Assembly (NCBI GenBank): GCA_022453515.1
Contig: JAJNNY010000168.1
Coordinates: 1 to 18,541, forward strand
Length of the DNA: 18,541 nt
Direction of reading: 5' to 3'
Origin: Astrocystis sublimbata
Taxonomy: Eukaryota > Ascomycota > Sordariomycetes > Xylariales > Xylariaceae
Shown here: one piece after another, positions 1-9,560 of the stretch
Layout: each line of letters opens with the position of its first letter
Position numbering within the stretch: the stretch's first letter is position 1
The notes under the pieces: model-generated
What the model was told of the DNA's origin: nothing
The model's database searches: none
The model's input: the letters and a program-made list of their open reading frames with translations, nothing else
Program-made: the position numbers and the translations under genes

Positions 1-946
1 TTTCTCGAGCCAACGTGGTTGATGATGTGCTAGTCGAACTGAGAACGATGTCATTTACTTCATCAATCGTTTCGTAAGACACACCATCAAAGTTCAGACA
101 GAAGCTGCCAAAGCAAGGTAGCAAATATAGATGTACACTTTCTCTGCTTGTCATTCCCGTAAATGAAGGCAAAGAAGCCGCATTGCATACCCGTGATCCT
201 AATGCGATCAGAAAGCCAGGCAGCGAGCACGGATTTGTCAGATCCCTTCGGTCCGTGGACTACAAGCAATCGAGACGAGATCGCAGGTTCCGGTCTCGTG
301 GGGTTTGGTTTCGTTAGCCATGGAGCAACAGTCGGATGTTGAAGCATTCAATCGAAGATACCGTCGAGGTTAGTGCGAATGGAGTCATGCTCGTCAGGGC
401 TTAGATGACAACGTAACTCGGACTTCTTTGCCGATCGTGCTACTGCAACCGACTCTGACGAGGAAAAACATCAAACAAGTAGGTCATAGATCTTCCTGGC
501 AACTAAATACAAGATTTGCACTTACCCTCATTCAATGTTAAGCTACACTCGAGCAAGTAAAGCCTCAGCACGTCGATGGTGGTCGCAAGTCTCTAGATGT
601 GGTCCTTAATAGCAACCTACGGACCCTTAACAGCCGCTATTATCCGGTGCCACCTGCTCTCGCTATGCGCCGAGACCAGGAATTCATTTAAAGATTCCAA
701 TTAATTAACTAGTTGTTGGATGAGCGGCATCAGTTTCGTTCGTTGATCGGACGACAGAAGCACCAAATGCCTTCTCGCGACGATGAGGTCCAAGACCTCA
801 GTGAGTGCTTTGAGCTGGATCTCGAGGCCAGTGGTCGCTTGCGTTAATACCTTACGATTGAGGCAGACATTATCAACCAGCCCGAGTGTGGTTTTTGACA
901 GATTGATCAGGCCTGAAATGGCTACGACAGTCTTGACGGTCTCCAT
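1..946 (-). pseudogene. Decayed NLR/STAND-type gene, left copy, truncated by window edge
   Basis: This is the mirror copy of the pseudogene starting at 2166. The ATG lies at 944-946 and the intron at 455-525. In-frame stops at 701-703, 617-619, 593-595 and 348-350 exactly match those of the right copy. The degenerate Walker A (231-254) is present, but the copy stops at base 1, before the Walker B region. It shares the frameshift near 86-90 that follows the P-loop segment. Nothing suggests it makes a full protein. If the palindrome is an assembly artefact, this copy does not exist as a separate locus. Confidence 0.8.
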
Positions 947-1537
947 CGCAGGTCTGGCTGGAATGGAATGGAATGGGAGTATCAAGGCAAGTCAATTCGT
1001 AAATAGACGACTCCGTTTGACAACGGGGATTTGGTAGAGACAGCTGGACAGAGGGTAATGGAAGAGAAAGTGAGGGGTTTGACAACAATTGATGGTCAAT
1101 CCCTAAAGTGGGAGCAGGAATCGACTGAGGTTGCATCGAAATGGAAGCACATCACCCCCTACCTTCGCCATTCTACCGGCTGAGAGAGCCGACAGCAGAG
1201 TACACATCGCTCTAGTGAGATTCTGCTACAGCTCTGAGCTGGCATCAAGGCATTCGAGCAAAAGATGAATCTTAATATCGCATCTAAGTACCCATGAGTG
1301 ATCACAATTGGCAGTCAAGACAATATTTCATGCACCTTTCTCAAAGACATTATTGTACGGAATCTTGGTGTGCCAGGCAAGCAGGCTCGGGGGAGTCACA
1401 TTGAGTGTCCGGGTCCGAGGTGCCACACAATAGATGAGATACTTCCAAGCAGGTTCTTCGTACCTAGGTAGTTTATACCCCAGAAAGTAATATATAATAT
1501 TTATTATTTTCTTATTACCTAGTTATATAGTAGTTAT
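1..1537. repeat. Left arm of a giant inverted repeat (palindrome)
   Basis: This arm is the reverse complement of 1573-3111. Outside the centre, position x pairs with 3112-x; inside about 1481 the register is 3110-x, because the right arm has two extra bases (GC near 1629-1630). Blocks compared by eye all along the arm otherwise matched without mismatch. The arm runs to base 1, so its outer end is not seen. It holds a truncated copy of the decayed NLR-type gene on the minus strand. It may be a real inverted duplication or a fold-back assembly artefact at a contig end; the sequence alone cannot decide. Confidence 0.97.
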
Positions 1538-2165
1538 CAATAAACTATTTATAATTAATAAACTATATTTGAATAACTACTATATAACTAGGTAATAAGA
1601 AAATAATAAATATTATATATTACTTTCTGCGGGGTATAAACTACCTAGGTACGAAGAACCTGCTTGGAAGTATCTCATCTATTGTGTGGCACCTCGGACC
1701 CGGACACTCAATGTGACTCCCCCGAGCCTGCTTGCCTGGCACACCAAGATTCCGTACAATAATGTCTTTGAGAAAGGTGCATGAAATATTGTCTTGACTG
1801 CCAATTGTGATCACTCATGGGTACTTAGATGCGATATTAAGATTCATCTTTTGCTCGAATGCCTTGATGCCAGCTCAGAGCTGTAGCAGAATCTCACTAG
1901 AGCGATGTGTACTCTGCTGTCGGCTCTCTCAGCCGGTAGAATGGCGAAGGTAGGGGGTGATGTGCTTCCATTTCGATGCAACCTCAGTCGATTCCTGCTC
2001 CCACTTTAGGGATTGACCATCAATTGTTGTCAAACCCCTCACTTTCTCTTCCATTACCCTCTGTCCAGCTGTCTCTACCAAATCCCCGTTGTCAAACGGA
2101 GTCGTCTATTTACGAATTGACTTGCCTTGATACTCCCATTCCATTCCATTCCAGCCAGACCTGCG
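947..2165. other. Shared upstream region between the head-to-head pseudogene copies
   Basis: This is the symmetric central segment between the two ATGs, including the loop at 1538-1572. I see no coding sequence in it. The inner 150 bp or so is very AT-rich. If the duplication is real, both copies would have been driven outward from this mirrored promoter region. Confidence 0.6.
1538..1572. other. AT-rich loop at the centre of the palindrome
   Basis: This is a 35-bp asymmetric spacer between the arms, almost wholly A and T. It contains a direct repeat of AATAAACTAT (from 1539 and from 1557). The arms adjoining it end in AGTAGTTAT and ATAACTACT, and the loop edges ATCAA and TTGAAT nearly extend that pairing. 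An unpaired spacer between short inverted repeats is what a fold-back event would leave at its turning point. Confidence 0.85.
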
Positions 2166-3111
2166 ATGGAGACCGTCAAGACTGTCGTAGCCATTTCAGG
2201 CCTGATCAATCTGTCAAAAACCACACTCGGGCTGGTTGATAATGTCTGCCTCAATCGTAAGGTATTAACGCAAGCGACCACTGGCCTCGAGATCCAGCTC
2301 AAAGCACTCACTGAGGTCTTGGACCTCATCGTCGCGAGAAGGCATTTGGTGCTTCTGTCGTCCGATCAACGAACGAAACTGATGCCGCTCATCCAACAAC
2401 TAGTTAATTAATTGGAATCTTTAAATGAATTCCTGGTCTCGGCGCATAGCGAGAGCAGGTGGCACCGGATAATAGCGGCTGTTAAGGGTCCGTAGGTTGC
2501 TATTAAGGACCACATCTAGAGACTTGCGACCACCATCGACGTGCTGAGGCTTTACTTGCTCGAGTGTAGCTTAACATTGAATGAGGGTAAGTGCAAATCT
2601 TGTATTTAGTTGCCAGGAAGATCTATGACCTACTTGTTTGATGTTTTTCCTCGTCAGAGTCGGTTGCAGTAGCACGATCGGCAAAGAAGTCCGAGTTACG
2701 TTGTCATCTAAGCCCTGACGAGCATGACTCCATTCGCACTAACCTCGACGGTATCTTCGATTGAATGCTTCAACATCCGACTGTTGCTCCATGGCTAACG
2801 AAACCAAACCCCACGAGACCGGAACCTGCGATCTCGTCTCGATTGCTTGTAGTCCACGGACCGAAGGGATCTGACAAATCCGTGCTCGCTGCCTGGCTTT
2901 CTGATCGCATTAGGATCACGGGTATGCAATGCGGCTTCTTTGCCTTCATTTACGGGAATGACAAGCAGAGAAAGTGTACATCTATATTTGCTACCTTGCT
3001 TTGGCAGCTTCTGTCTGAACTTTGATGGTGTGTCTTACGAAACGATTGATGAAGTAAATGACATCGTTCTCAGTTCGACTAGCACATCATCAACCACGTT
3101 GGCTCGAGAAA
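1573..3111. repeat. Right arm of a giant inverted repeat (palindrome)
   Basis: Mirror image of 1-1537. The symmetry is still complete at 3111, where the window's left edge ends the comparison; sequence from 3112 on is single-copy here. The arm carries the 5' half of the NLR-type pseudogene, which continues past 3111. Both arms contain the motif TACCTAGGTA near the centre. No scattered C-to-T or G-to-A differences separate the arms, so no repeat-induced point mutation appears to have acted since they became two copies. Confidence 0.97.
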
Positions 3112-3640
3112 TGAAGCATGTTATATCAACTATTACATCCATGTTCTATCTGGTGATTGATGGAATCGACGAATCGTACGATAGATGGGATGAGGCAGAC
3201 GGACCTTTCCACACACTCGAATGCTGGCTTCATAGATTCCCCAAACTTCGCGTTATGATGTTAGGGCGCCGCTCAGTGTGGTCGCCCACCAAGCTGGATG
3301 CAGTGCAAGGCAATCACAGTCTCAGGTGGAATATTCAAAGTGACAAGCTAGCTGCCCAATTGCCAATGGTCCAAATAGTACTAAGCATTCTGGATAACCT
3401 GCGAACACACTTGCCACAACGAACGATACAATTCACAGGAGTCTTCCCAATGATGCACAACCAACATTGACAGGAGAGCTGTCTCTGTTCGTTATCCCAT
3501 AGTACCTCCCTTGCTGAGCACGGCCCGAAACATCAAACAAGCACAGCTCAAGTGATCGATCCAATTGCAGATTGTCCGAATCGTTAATCTATCCAATTGA
3601 GCACAAGGGGCTTCTTTGGGCGAAAGTGAGTGCACCGATC
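2166..3640 (+). pseudogene. Decayed NLR/STAND-type gene (fungal N-terminal domain plus NACHT), right copy
   Basis: Seen: exon 1 opens at the ATG at 2166 (METVKTVVAISGLINL), a helical start like that of the fungal STAND N-terminal domain, and runs in one frame to 2586 through stops at 2409 (TAA), 2493 (TAG) and 2517 (TAG). An intron at 2587-2657 (GTAAGT..CAG, 71 nt) restores frame to exon 2, which has a TGA at 2762 just before MLQHPTVAPWL, then a P-loop at 2858-2881 reading GPKGSDKS. One base of frameshift near 3025 leads to FYLVIDGIDES (3144-3176), a NACHT Walker B, and RVMMLGRR. The frame stops at 3470. A weak motif, IEHKGLLWAKV (3596-3628), resembles the GxFLWA segment after fungal NACHT domains. 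Known: fungal NLRs act in non-self recognition and cell death. Inference: a dead NLR; no C-terminal repeat domain is visible. Confidence 0.82.
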
Positions 3641-5078
3641 GGCCGATCATCTGTGCACTGCATCAATGTCACATTGCACATGTGTCACTTATTCTGATGC
3701 CAGAAGCACTGAGAGACATTATGCGGCAGCTTATTTGGATCTTGAAACTTGCTCTGTTCATGATTGGTAGATCGTCTAGAGTGTACAAAGTGGCATATTG
3801 TGTTCCCCAAGCTAGTGCACTAATATGAAGCGATGTGACAAGCGATGGCAGGGTTCATGAACATGTCAGGCATCGCAGCGAGCAGGGATGTAATTTGTCC
3901 TAAATGAGAATCAAATTGAGGCTGTGGAACGGCTCGCGCGTAGTACGAACTGGGTAGTTCGCGGTGGTGTATAGTACCCCTGAAGGGTAATAAGTGGCGA
4001 AGTTGGGGATTCTTATTCTTTGGGAGTTTTTGCAAACAAGTTGAAAAGATGCAGTCATTCAGCTCGGTTCTGCATCATGATATCTATGCACACAATCAGT
4101 TGACCTGCTCTGGCGTTCAGTTCAGCTTAGCGCCCTTCTGATGATATGGACTTGCCTTGATAGATAATGTTACGTGCCTGCTATCTACCTATACTTAGTA
4201 GCCAGGAGCAGCGATCCCTTCTTAGGTAAGTGCCTACGTTACCTGGGCGACAACTCAAGGCAAGCACATGCTGATGATGCAATTCAGACAGCGCCCGTTC
4301 CTTCTGATTGCCAACTTGGTCAACTTGGTACCGATGTACCGACGTACCGACGCACCTCTCGTTCCTGCTCCTCCTTGACTGCTGCCTCGAGTCTTTCCCT
4401 TAGCACACCTACCTACCTTCGCTGTACTTGTTCGGTCTCGAACCCCCTCGAGTCACACCTTCTGTTCTTGTGCGTCCTCAACCCTCAGGTGCCAGAGACA
4501 TGGTCGCACATCTAGCCAAGGTACGCCTTCCTGCTGGGACTTGCATCCATCATGTCTTATGTCCCTCGCCCACTCTTTCGCTGGACTTCCCGTCTTCCGT
4601 CTTGTAAACCACACACACCATCGTCTCCGAGTCTCTCAAGATCCCCATACGAGCCATTCTTACCAGCTTCGATCAAGTCTCAGTTCTCCTCTGCTTGTAA
4701 GACCCGAGCCGAACAGCAGCTGCACACTATTAAAGGTACTTGACTGCCCACCTTTTCTCCTTCCGCTATCACAGACTATTTTGTGCCCTTCATGTCGCTC
4801 TGCACCTCTCACTTCGCTGTTCCATAAATGCAAAGCTTGCGAACACTCCAAAAGAGTCTCTGACCTGCCGACTTCACACATTCATGAGAACAGGATCCGT
4901 GCTGACCTATAGATTGAGTTCGAAGTGCATACGTTCGCCACAGCCCCCGGAGATCAATCATTGCATCGCAAACAAGTTGTATGTCAAGCTTCCCTAGATT
5001 TGTGCCTAGCTATACTCTCATACTCACCCCGGAACAATAGAACAAGTAACCAAGAACCCCAATAAACAACTCACGATC
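3641..5078. other. Gene-free stretch with microsatellites and a pyrimidine-rich leader
   Basis: No convincing gene. The first 150 bp may hold further relics of the NLR pseudogene. At 4312-4329 the 9-mer CAACTTGGT occurs twice in tandem, followed by three 8-mers of the form GTACCGAC/T (4328-4351). From about 4360 to 5078 the plus strand is C/T-rich with scattered short reading frames, as is common for fungal promoters and 5' leaders, and probably serves the small gene starting at 5079. Confidence 0.5.
4312..4351. repeat. Short tandem repeats (9-mer x2, 8-mer x3)
   Basis: CAACTTGGT is repeated twice (4312-4329) and runs into GTACCGAT, GTACCGAC, GTACCGAC (4328-4351), with a degenerate GCACC following. 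It is a small microsatellite with no obvious function. Confidence 0.75.
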
Positions 5079-5519
5079 ATGGCACCTGCTCCAGATGAAC
5101 GACCTCACTATAGCGGAGCCTCACCACTTGATGGAGGAGGTGACCCTACCTCTCTAGGCGGCAACGATGCCAAGCTTTCACCTTCAGGCCTCGAGATTGG
5201 CCTCATTGTTGGCATTCTCTCCTTGGCCATCGTCAGTCTCATTTGGCTGTTCTTCTGGCGATCTCGCAGAAATCGTGCAAGACAGACGCAAGCAATCTCA
5301 GCAGCAGCCGATCCCGATCGCGACCAAGAGCTTACCGAAACAGCCCATCCCCGCATCCCCACCCCTATATCCAAAGACGACCGTATCAGCACTGGCGACA
5401 AGGACGAGGCCACCTCCGTTGATCCCCCAACTTGTTCTTCTCGCCTTCACCTTCCCCTGTACTGGCCTCACACATCCGCATCAAAGGAACCACCAAAGGA
5501 ACCCGATGGTAAGGCATAG
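5079..5519 (+). CDS. Small single-pass membrane protein, function unknown
   Basis: A 146-residue protein with no recognised domain. Residues 1-36 are polar, Gly/Pro/Asp-rich and lack a cleavable signal peptide. Residues 38-60 (GLEIGLIVGILSLAIVSLIW and following) form one strong transmembrane helix, followed at once by the basic stop-transfer run RSRRNRAR, so the tail should be cytosolic and the N-terminus outside. The tail (68-146) is Pro/Asp/Ser-rich and looks disordered. The ATG at 5079 follows an A-rich leader (CTCACGATC) suited to fungal initiation. GTAAGG at 5509 could be a splice donor: joining to the TTAG ending at 5580 (72-nt intron, GCTAAT inside) would change the end from GKA to VKGY with a stop at 5592-5594. 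The layout (short ectodomain, one helix, disordered tail) is common among fungal surface proteins, but I cannot assign a family. Confidence 0.6.
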   Translation: MAPAPDERPHYSGASPLDGGGDPTSLGGNDAKLSPSGLEIGLIVGILSLAIVSLIWLFFWRSRRNRARQTQAISAAADPDRDQELTETAHPRIPTPISKDDRISTGDKDEATSVDPPTCSSRLHLPLYWPHTSASKEPPKEPDGKA

Positions 5520-5594
5520 TTCCACTACTAACATGTCATCTGAGTAGTGCGGCACGCTAATCATTGTCTTGTCGTATTAGTCAAGGGGTACTGA

Positions 5595-6556
5595 TCCCAG
5601 ACTGTGTCTGGCTATACCTTCTGTGTAGACACAGTAACGGGCTCTGCTGAATTCTTGGGGAACTCATCAACATGAGCTTCACCTTACATCATGTGTTATG
5701 GCTACTGCAATGGGGACTTGGGTGGACTGCGGGCTAACTGACAATAAGCCCAAACCCCATCTGAAGTCATACGCTACAGATGATTAGGCTGTATCGCATC
5801 ATTATTTCGAAATTATCTGAGCAATGGGATGCACTAGATTTCCAATCTGCGCTGGCAAAATTGAGGGATGATGAGGACAGAAACATATGTACTATTTCTG
5901 GCCGGGTTGAAACTTGGGATTGATACGATCTTTCTGACAGTTTGACAGAGCACTGATGATTAAATGTCAACTAGTTCATCACATCGTCTCGGGTAGATGC
6001 TCCATAAGTATTACAAGAAATTCAAAACATTCCTGATGTTTCGGACAGTTGCCTATTATTGATTCCAGATCGTGAAAACATCAATCCAACAATAGGCGCT
6101 TGAACATCTCTATTCTCTCACCGCCGCATCACTTCTTATACCGGAATACTGGAGCAGGCATCGCTGAGATTTAAGCCTCTGCGCGTGCATATGACTGCTG
6201 ACCACTGGAGCGTACCGATCATCGAAAGACCAACAATTTGGTACCTTAGTGCGACTGCAATGCAGCCTCCCGTCATATGTCCCCTGCTTGGGCGTCATTT
6301 ACTTTAGGATACATATATTCCAGAACATGCACCATTTTCGGTTATCCAACGCCAATCCTGCCAATAAAGACGCATTATGTGAGACAGTGCCCTTCAACCC
6401 CTCAACTACCCCCAAGTACTCAAGACTACTATGATAGCCAGGCAATGAATGAGATGTACTACTAGTCTAATACAGATGAGGCAGTCTGACGATGCAAGTG
6501 TCCAAATTACTGTAGTAGGGTAATATACTGCTTCCCTAGATCTTCAAGGTTCCACG
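5595..6556. other. Intergenic, nothing recognised
   Basis: Moderately AT-rich DNA with only short random reading frames on both strands. No repeat, RNA gene or domain signature was recognised. Confidence 0.5.
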
Positions 6557-6712
6557 TCAATGGGGGGATCGCCTCTCTGACGGGAAGTTGCTTTCGCCAG
6601 CTTCGCCGCTTTCAGCTTCTAATTGGTCTTCGTCACTGGATACGGATGGGTTTAAATCGTAATCGTCACTGCCCTGTTTTAGATCACGGGACGCCCGTTG
6701 AGGTGTCGTCAT
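6557..6712 (-). other. Possible acidic mini-ORF (51 codons)
   Basis: A minus-strand frame from the ATG at 6710-6712 to the TGA at 6557-6559. It begins MTTPQRASRDLKQGSDDYDL and continues with a run rich in Ser, Asp and Glu. This non-random composition looks like a disordered protein terminus rather than noise. It lies 144 bp downstream of the P450 stop on the same strand. No partner exon was found. It may be a small gene, a gene relic, or chance. Confidence 0.2.
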
Positions 6713-6856
6713 GTTTGTATTTGCTGAGATGCGTCTGCTCTCCAGTAACTCTTGCTATGGAGAATTACCTTTACCCCCAGCGCATATAAACAACACACAA
6801 CAACGATTTCTTTTGCCGCTGTCAGTACCTTGATACCAGGCTGCTATCCCTGCATC

Positions 6857-8630
6857 TTAACCGACTCTTCTCTCTATGGTGGCGAACAACCCATCCTGGA
6901 CAAAGAACCACAGGTTTTTCACCTGATATTTGTCGGGGTCAACAATGGATATCTATTGCACGGAAATGTCAGTTATGTCCGTCACACGTCTCGCACATCA
7001 GGAGTCTTACATTGTAATTGGCCACCAAGAAAGCGAGGAGCTTCGTGATCTCCAGAATACCTAAATATCGACCCAAGCAAACACGCCGTCCAGCGCCAAA
7101 CTTGAGGTGTTGATACCAGTATCAGCCATCAAGGAACATAACATCTAATTTAGGCATGGGACGAAGAAACTCACTGTCAGCAGACTCGCCTCGAGCTTCT
7201 TGCGATGCTCTTCTCCCCCTTCCAGCCACCTTTCGGGTCGCCACTCCTCGGCGTCCTCGCCAAAGGTGCCCTTGTGGCGATTGATAACGTAGGGGTTCGC
7301 CCCCACGGTGGTGCCCTCGGGCAAGAAATGGCCCAGCACGGTTATGCCTCCCTTTGGCACCACGCGCTCGAGGGGCAGGCTGACAGGCGGACGCATGCGG
7401 ATGGCCTCGAGCACGCACGCAGAGAGATACGGCAGACCGCGTATCTCGCTGTACTCGGGGAATGGGCGCGACACCTGTGCGTCGTCCAGCTCGTCCTGGA
7501 GTTTCTGGAACAAATGGGGTCTGGCGAGGAGCTGGAACAGGGCTGTGCAGGTGAGGCTGCCCACCGAGTCGGAGCCGCCTGTGATGTTGGAGAAGACCCA
7601 GGCCGTGGGCGACCACGGGAATGTTTTCTCCGGCGTCTGCTCCTGGATCTCGAGATAGCGCGTCAGGAAGTCCTTGGTATGTTGGGGCGCCCCTGTGTTT
7701 GCATCCATATTGCGTGCGATACCTCGTTTCTGTTTTTCCGACGTTAAATGTGCCTTTTTGTTAGAAATGAGCTTCTCAACAACTCCTAGCAGATTCAGGG
7801 ACGGCGCGCGGAAGAAATTGCGCTGGACCCAGTCGCCGACGCGAGTTTTGCGCAAGAGCCCGTCGAGCTGGGGGACTTGGGTCCATGGGGCCGCGACCTG
7901 GACGAAGTCTCGGATCTCCTTGATCAAGCCGTCGACGTCTTTTCCTTCTTCGAGACATCCTTGTCGCTTGGAGAAGGCCACTGTGCTCATTACGTCGAAG
8001 GCAAAGTACCCCATCCACGAGACTAGCTCTATCACTTTTCCGTTGTTGACATATCGGCTCTCAAGTTGCTGTTGGAGCACGGCGAGGACCTCGTCTATCT
8101 GTGACTCGTGAGACAGCACGTTTTGGGCCGTGAAGAGATTAGCGATCGGAGTTTTGAGTCGGCGGTGGATGTGCTCGTCTGGGGTGTTGAAGACGACGTG
8201 GAGAGAGCCGCCGCCGGGCGAGTAGGGCTGGAGGGCGGTATAGGACCTAGACTTTCCTCGGGGATTCAAATGTTAGTTGAACCGCATATGCTCCGCTGCT
8301 ATCCATAACCTTCTAACGAACCTTGGGAAACCCGCTTCTCGCCGGATACACGACGGAGATGGCCTCGGGGTTGCTGAATAAGACATTCCTGGGCCCGGTG
8401 CGAATTACTTCTCCGTACTTCTCGTGTAAGTCCTGATGGATCAGGTGCCCTCTCGTCGTTCGAACCCAAAAGACGCGCTGCAATTCGTTCAGAGAAGCGA
8501 TGAACGGACCGGGGATATGACTGAGGCGCTTCCATGATAGGAATATTTGGACAACGGCGAGTGAGCACGCTATCAGGATAGCTCCGACGAATACGAAGGG
8601 TGTTCCGGTATCACGGACAATGAAAGACAT
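6857..8630 (-). CDS. Cytochrome P450 monooxygenase (microsomal, fungal)
   Basis: Four exons: 8630-8322, 8251-7175, 7100-7011 and 6952-6857, giving 523 residues, normal for the family. The introns are 70, 74 and 58 nt; two have clear branch sites (CTAAC in the first, CTGAC in the third), and the first uses an unusual GTTCGT donor. Residues about 10-30 form an N-terminal membrane anchor, followed by the proline hinge HIPGPF. Conserved marks: helix I GGSDS (328-332, Ser where most P450s have Thr), helix K EAIR (385-388), PERW (442-445), and the haem loop FGAGRRVCLG (463-472) with Cys470 as iron ligand. The end reads YQVKNLWFFVQDGLFATIE. Known: such enzymes insert one oxygen atom into small molecules using a P450 reductase at the ER. 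The substrate cannot be told. The start is the ATG at 8630; the frame continues upstream only to a non-ATG codon. No other biosynthetic genes are adjacent. Confidence 0.93.
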
Positions 8631-8779
8631 CTTGCTCTGTCTGTCCGACTCTGCGCTGACCAAGCAATGCCGTAAGACCTGTGAACCTGAAAAGATCTCA
8701 GTCAGAGGACGTAGAGCTCAAGGTGACAGATGCAGTAAAGAAACATCCGATCTCCTGTTATTACCCCGGGGCAGCACAA

Positions 8780-8787
8780 ATATATAC
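8780..8787 (-). promoter_or_regulatory. Likely TATA element of the P450 gene
   Basis: On the minus strand the sequence reads GGGTATATATTTG about 150 bp upstream of the P450 ATG, a spacing that fits a TATA box with a leader of around 100 nt. Called by position and sequence only. Confidence 0.4.
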
Positions 8788-9310
8788 CCTTTTCTCTCCA
8801 TCGGACAAAAGCCCTTTCTATGCCACTCCCTCCCTCCATTCACTTTCCCCCGCCTGTCCCTCGGTGGCATAACATCCCGTGGCGCAGTAAGCACACCAAC
8901 ATCACAATCGGACCGGACTTAAAACGGCCTAGGCGGGCGCTGCGTTTCTTACGACGCGTGGGATCTCTCCCCCGCGGCGTTTCCCTGCCGCACGCACTGG
9001 ATGTGATTGGGAGAGATAGGAATGTCAGATGATCTGAGCAGCCTGGTTTGTGTCTGACGCCCTTCCTTCCTTCCTGTAGAACACACGGCGGCGCCTCAAC
9101 GCACACCAATCGACTACCATCGTGCTGAGGGAACGAGTGTGACTGCCTCGGTACTTCGGGTTTCGAGGTCCAGCGCCTTGCATTGCAGCTGAAGGAATCA
9201 GAATCTAGACTCTCGCCGTCACACAATCATTGGCGGGGCAGATAACGGCTGGGCTCCCCTAGTCGCACAAGACGGTCAGCGTTAGTCATTGATTATATAA
9301 CGATGGTGTT

Positions 9311-9332
9311 GTGCCGCAACCCGCTGCGGCAC
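9311..9332. repeat. Perfect hairpin, 8-bp GC-rich stem
   Basis: GTGCCGCA and TGCGGCAC flank a 6-nt loop (ACCCGC). Not followed by a T-run and not next to a gene end, so its role is unknown. Confidence 0.7.
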
Positions 9333-9560
9333 GGCACGGCGAGATCGAGCTTGGCGAGGCTGCGGGATGGCGTGCGTGCGTGCGCGCTTCTTGTAGCGAG
9401 CATCCGATGGCGAAGTGGTTCGTCTGTAGATAATATTGTAATTATGTGTGTATCCCTGCTTCTGTTTGGAACTAGTTACTGCGCCGCACGGGATCGCTAG
9501 GGTTGGTGTTCTGTACCGGGTTAGGTGCGACGATGGCCTCAAGGTTTCGCTGGTTCCGTG

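Noticed and set aside
4541..4997. Several overlapping plus-strand frames of 60-120 codons
   Set aside because: They sit in C/T-rich DNA upstream of the 5079 gene, overlap in all frames and show no domain; more likely promoter and leader.
5509..5544. 36-nt intron with a perfect CTAAC branch site
   Set aside because: Too short for fungal splicing; the 72-nt alternative ending at 5580 is kept as a possibility.
7205..7747. Plus-strand 180-codon frame
   Set aside because: Antisense to the P450 exon that holds helices I and K; no domain of its own.
5079..8630. Secondary-metabolite gene cluster around the P450
   Set aside because: No synthase, terpene cyclase, transporter or cluster regulator is in the window; a lone P450 is not a cluster.
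8631..8663. 11-codon N-terminal extension of the P450
   Set aside because: Its first codon is TTG; the ATG at 8630 gives a normal membrane-anchor N-terminus.
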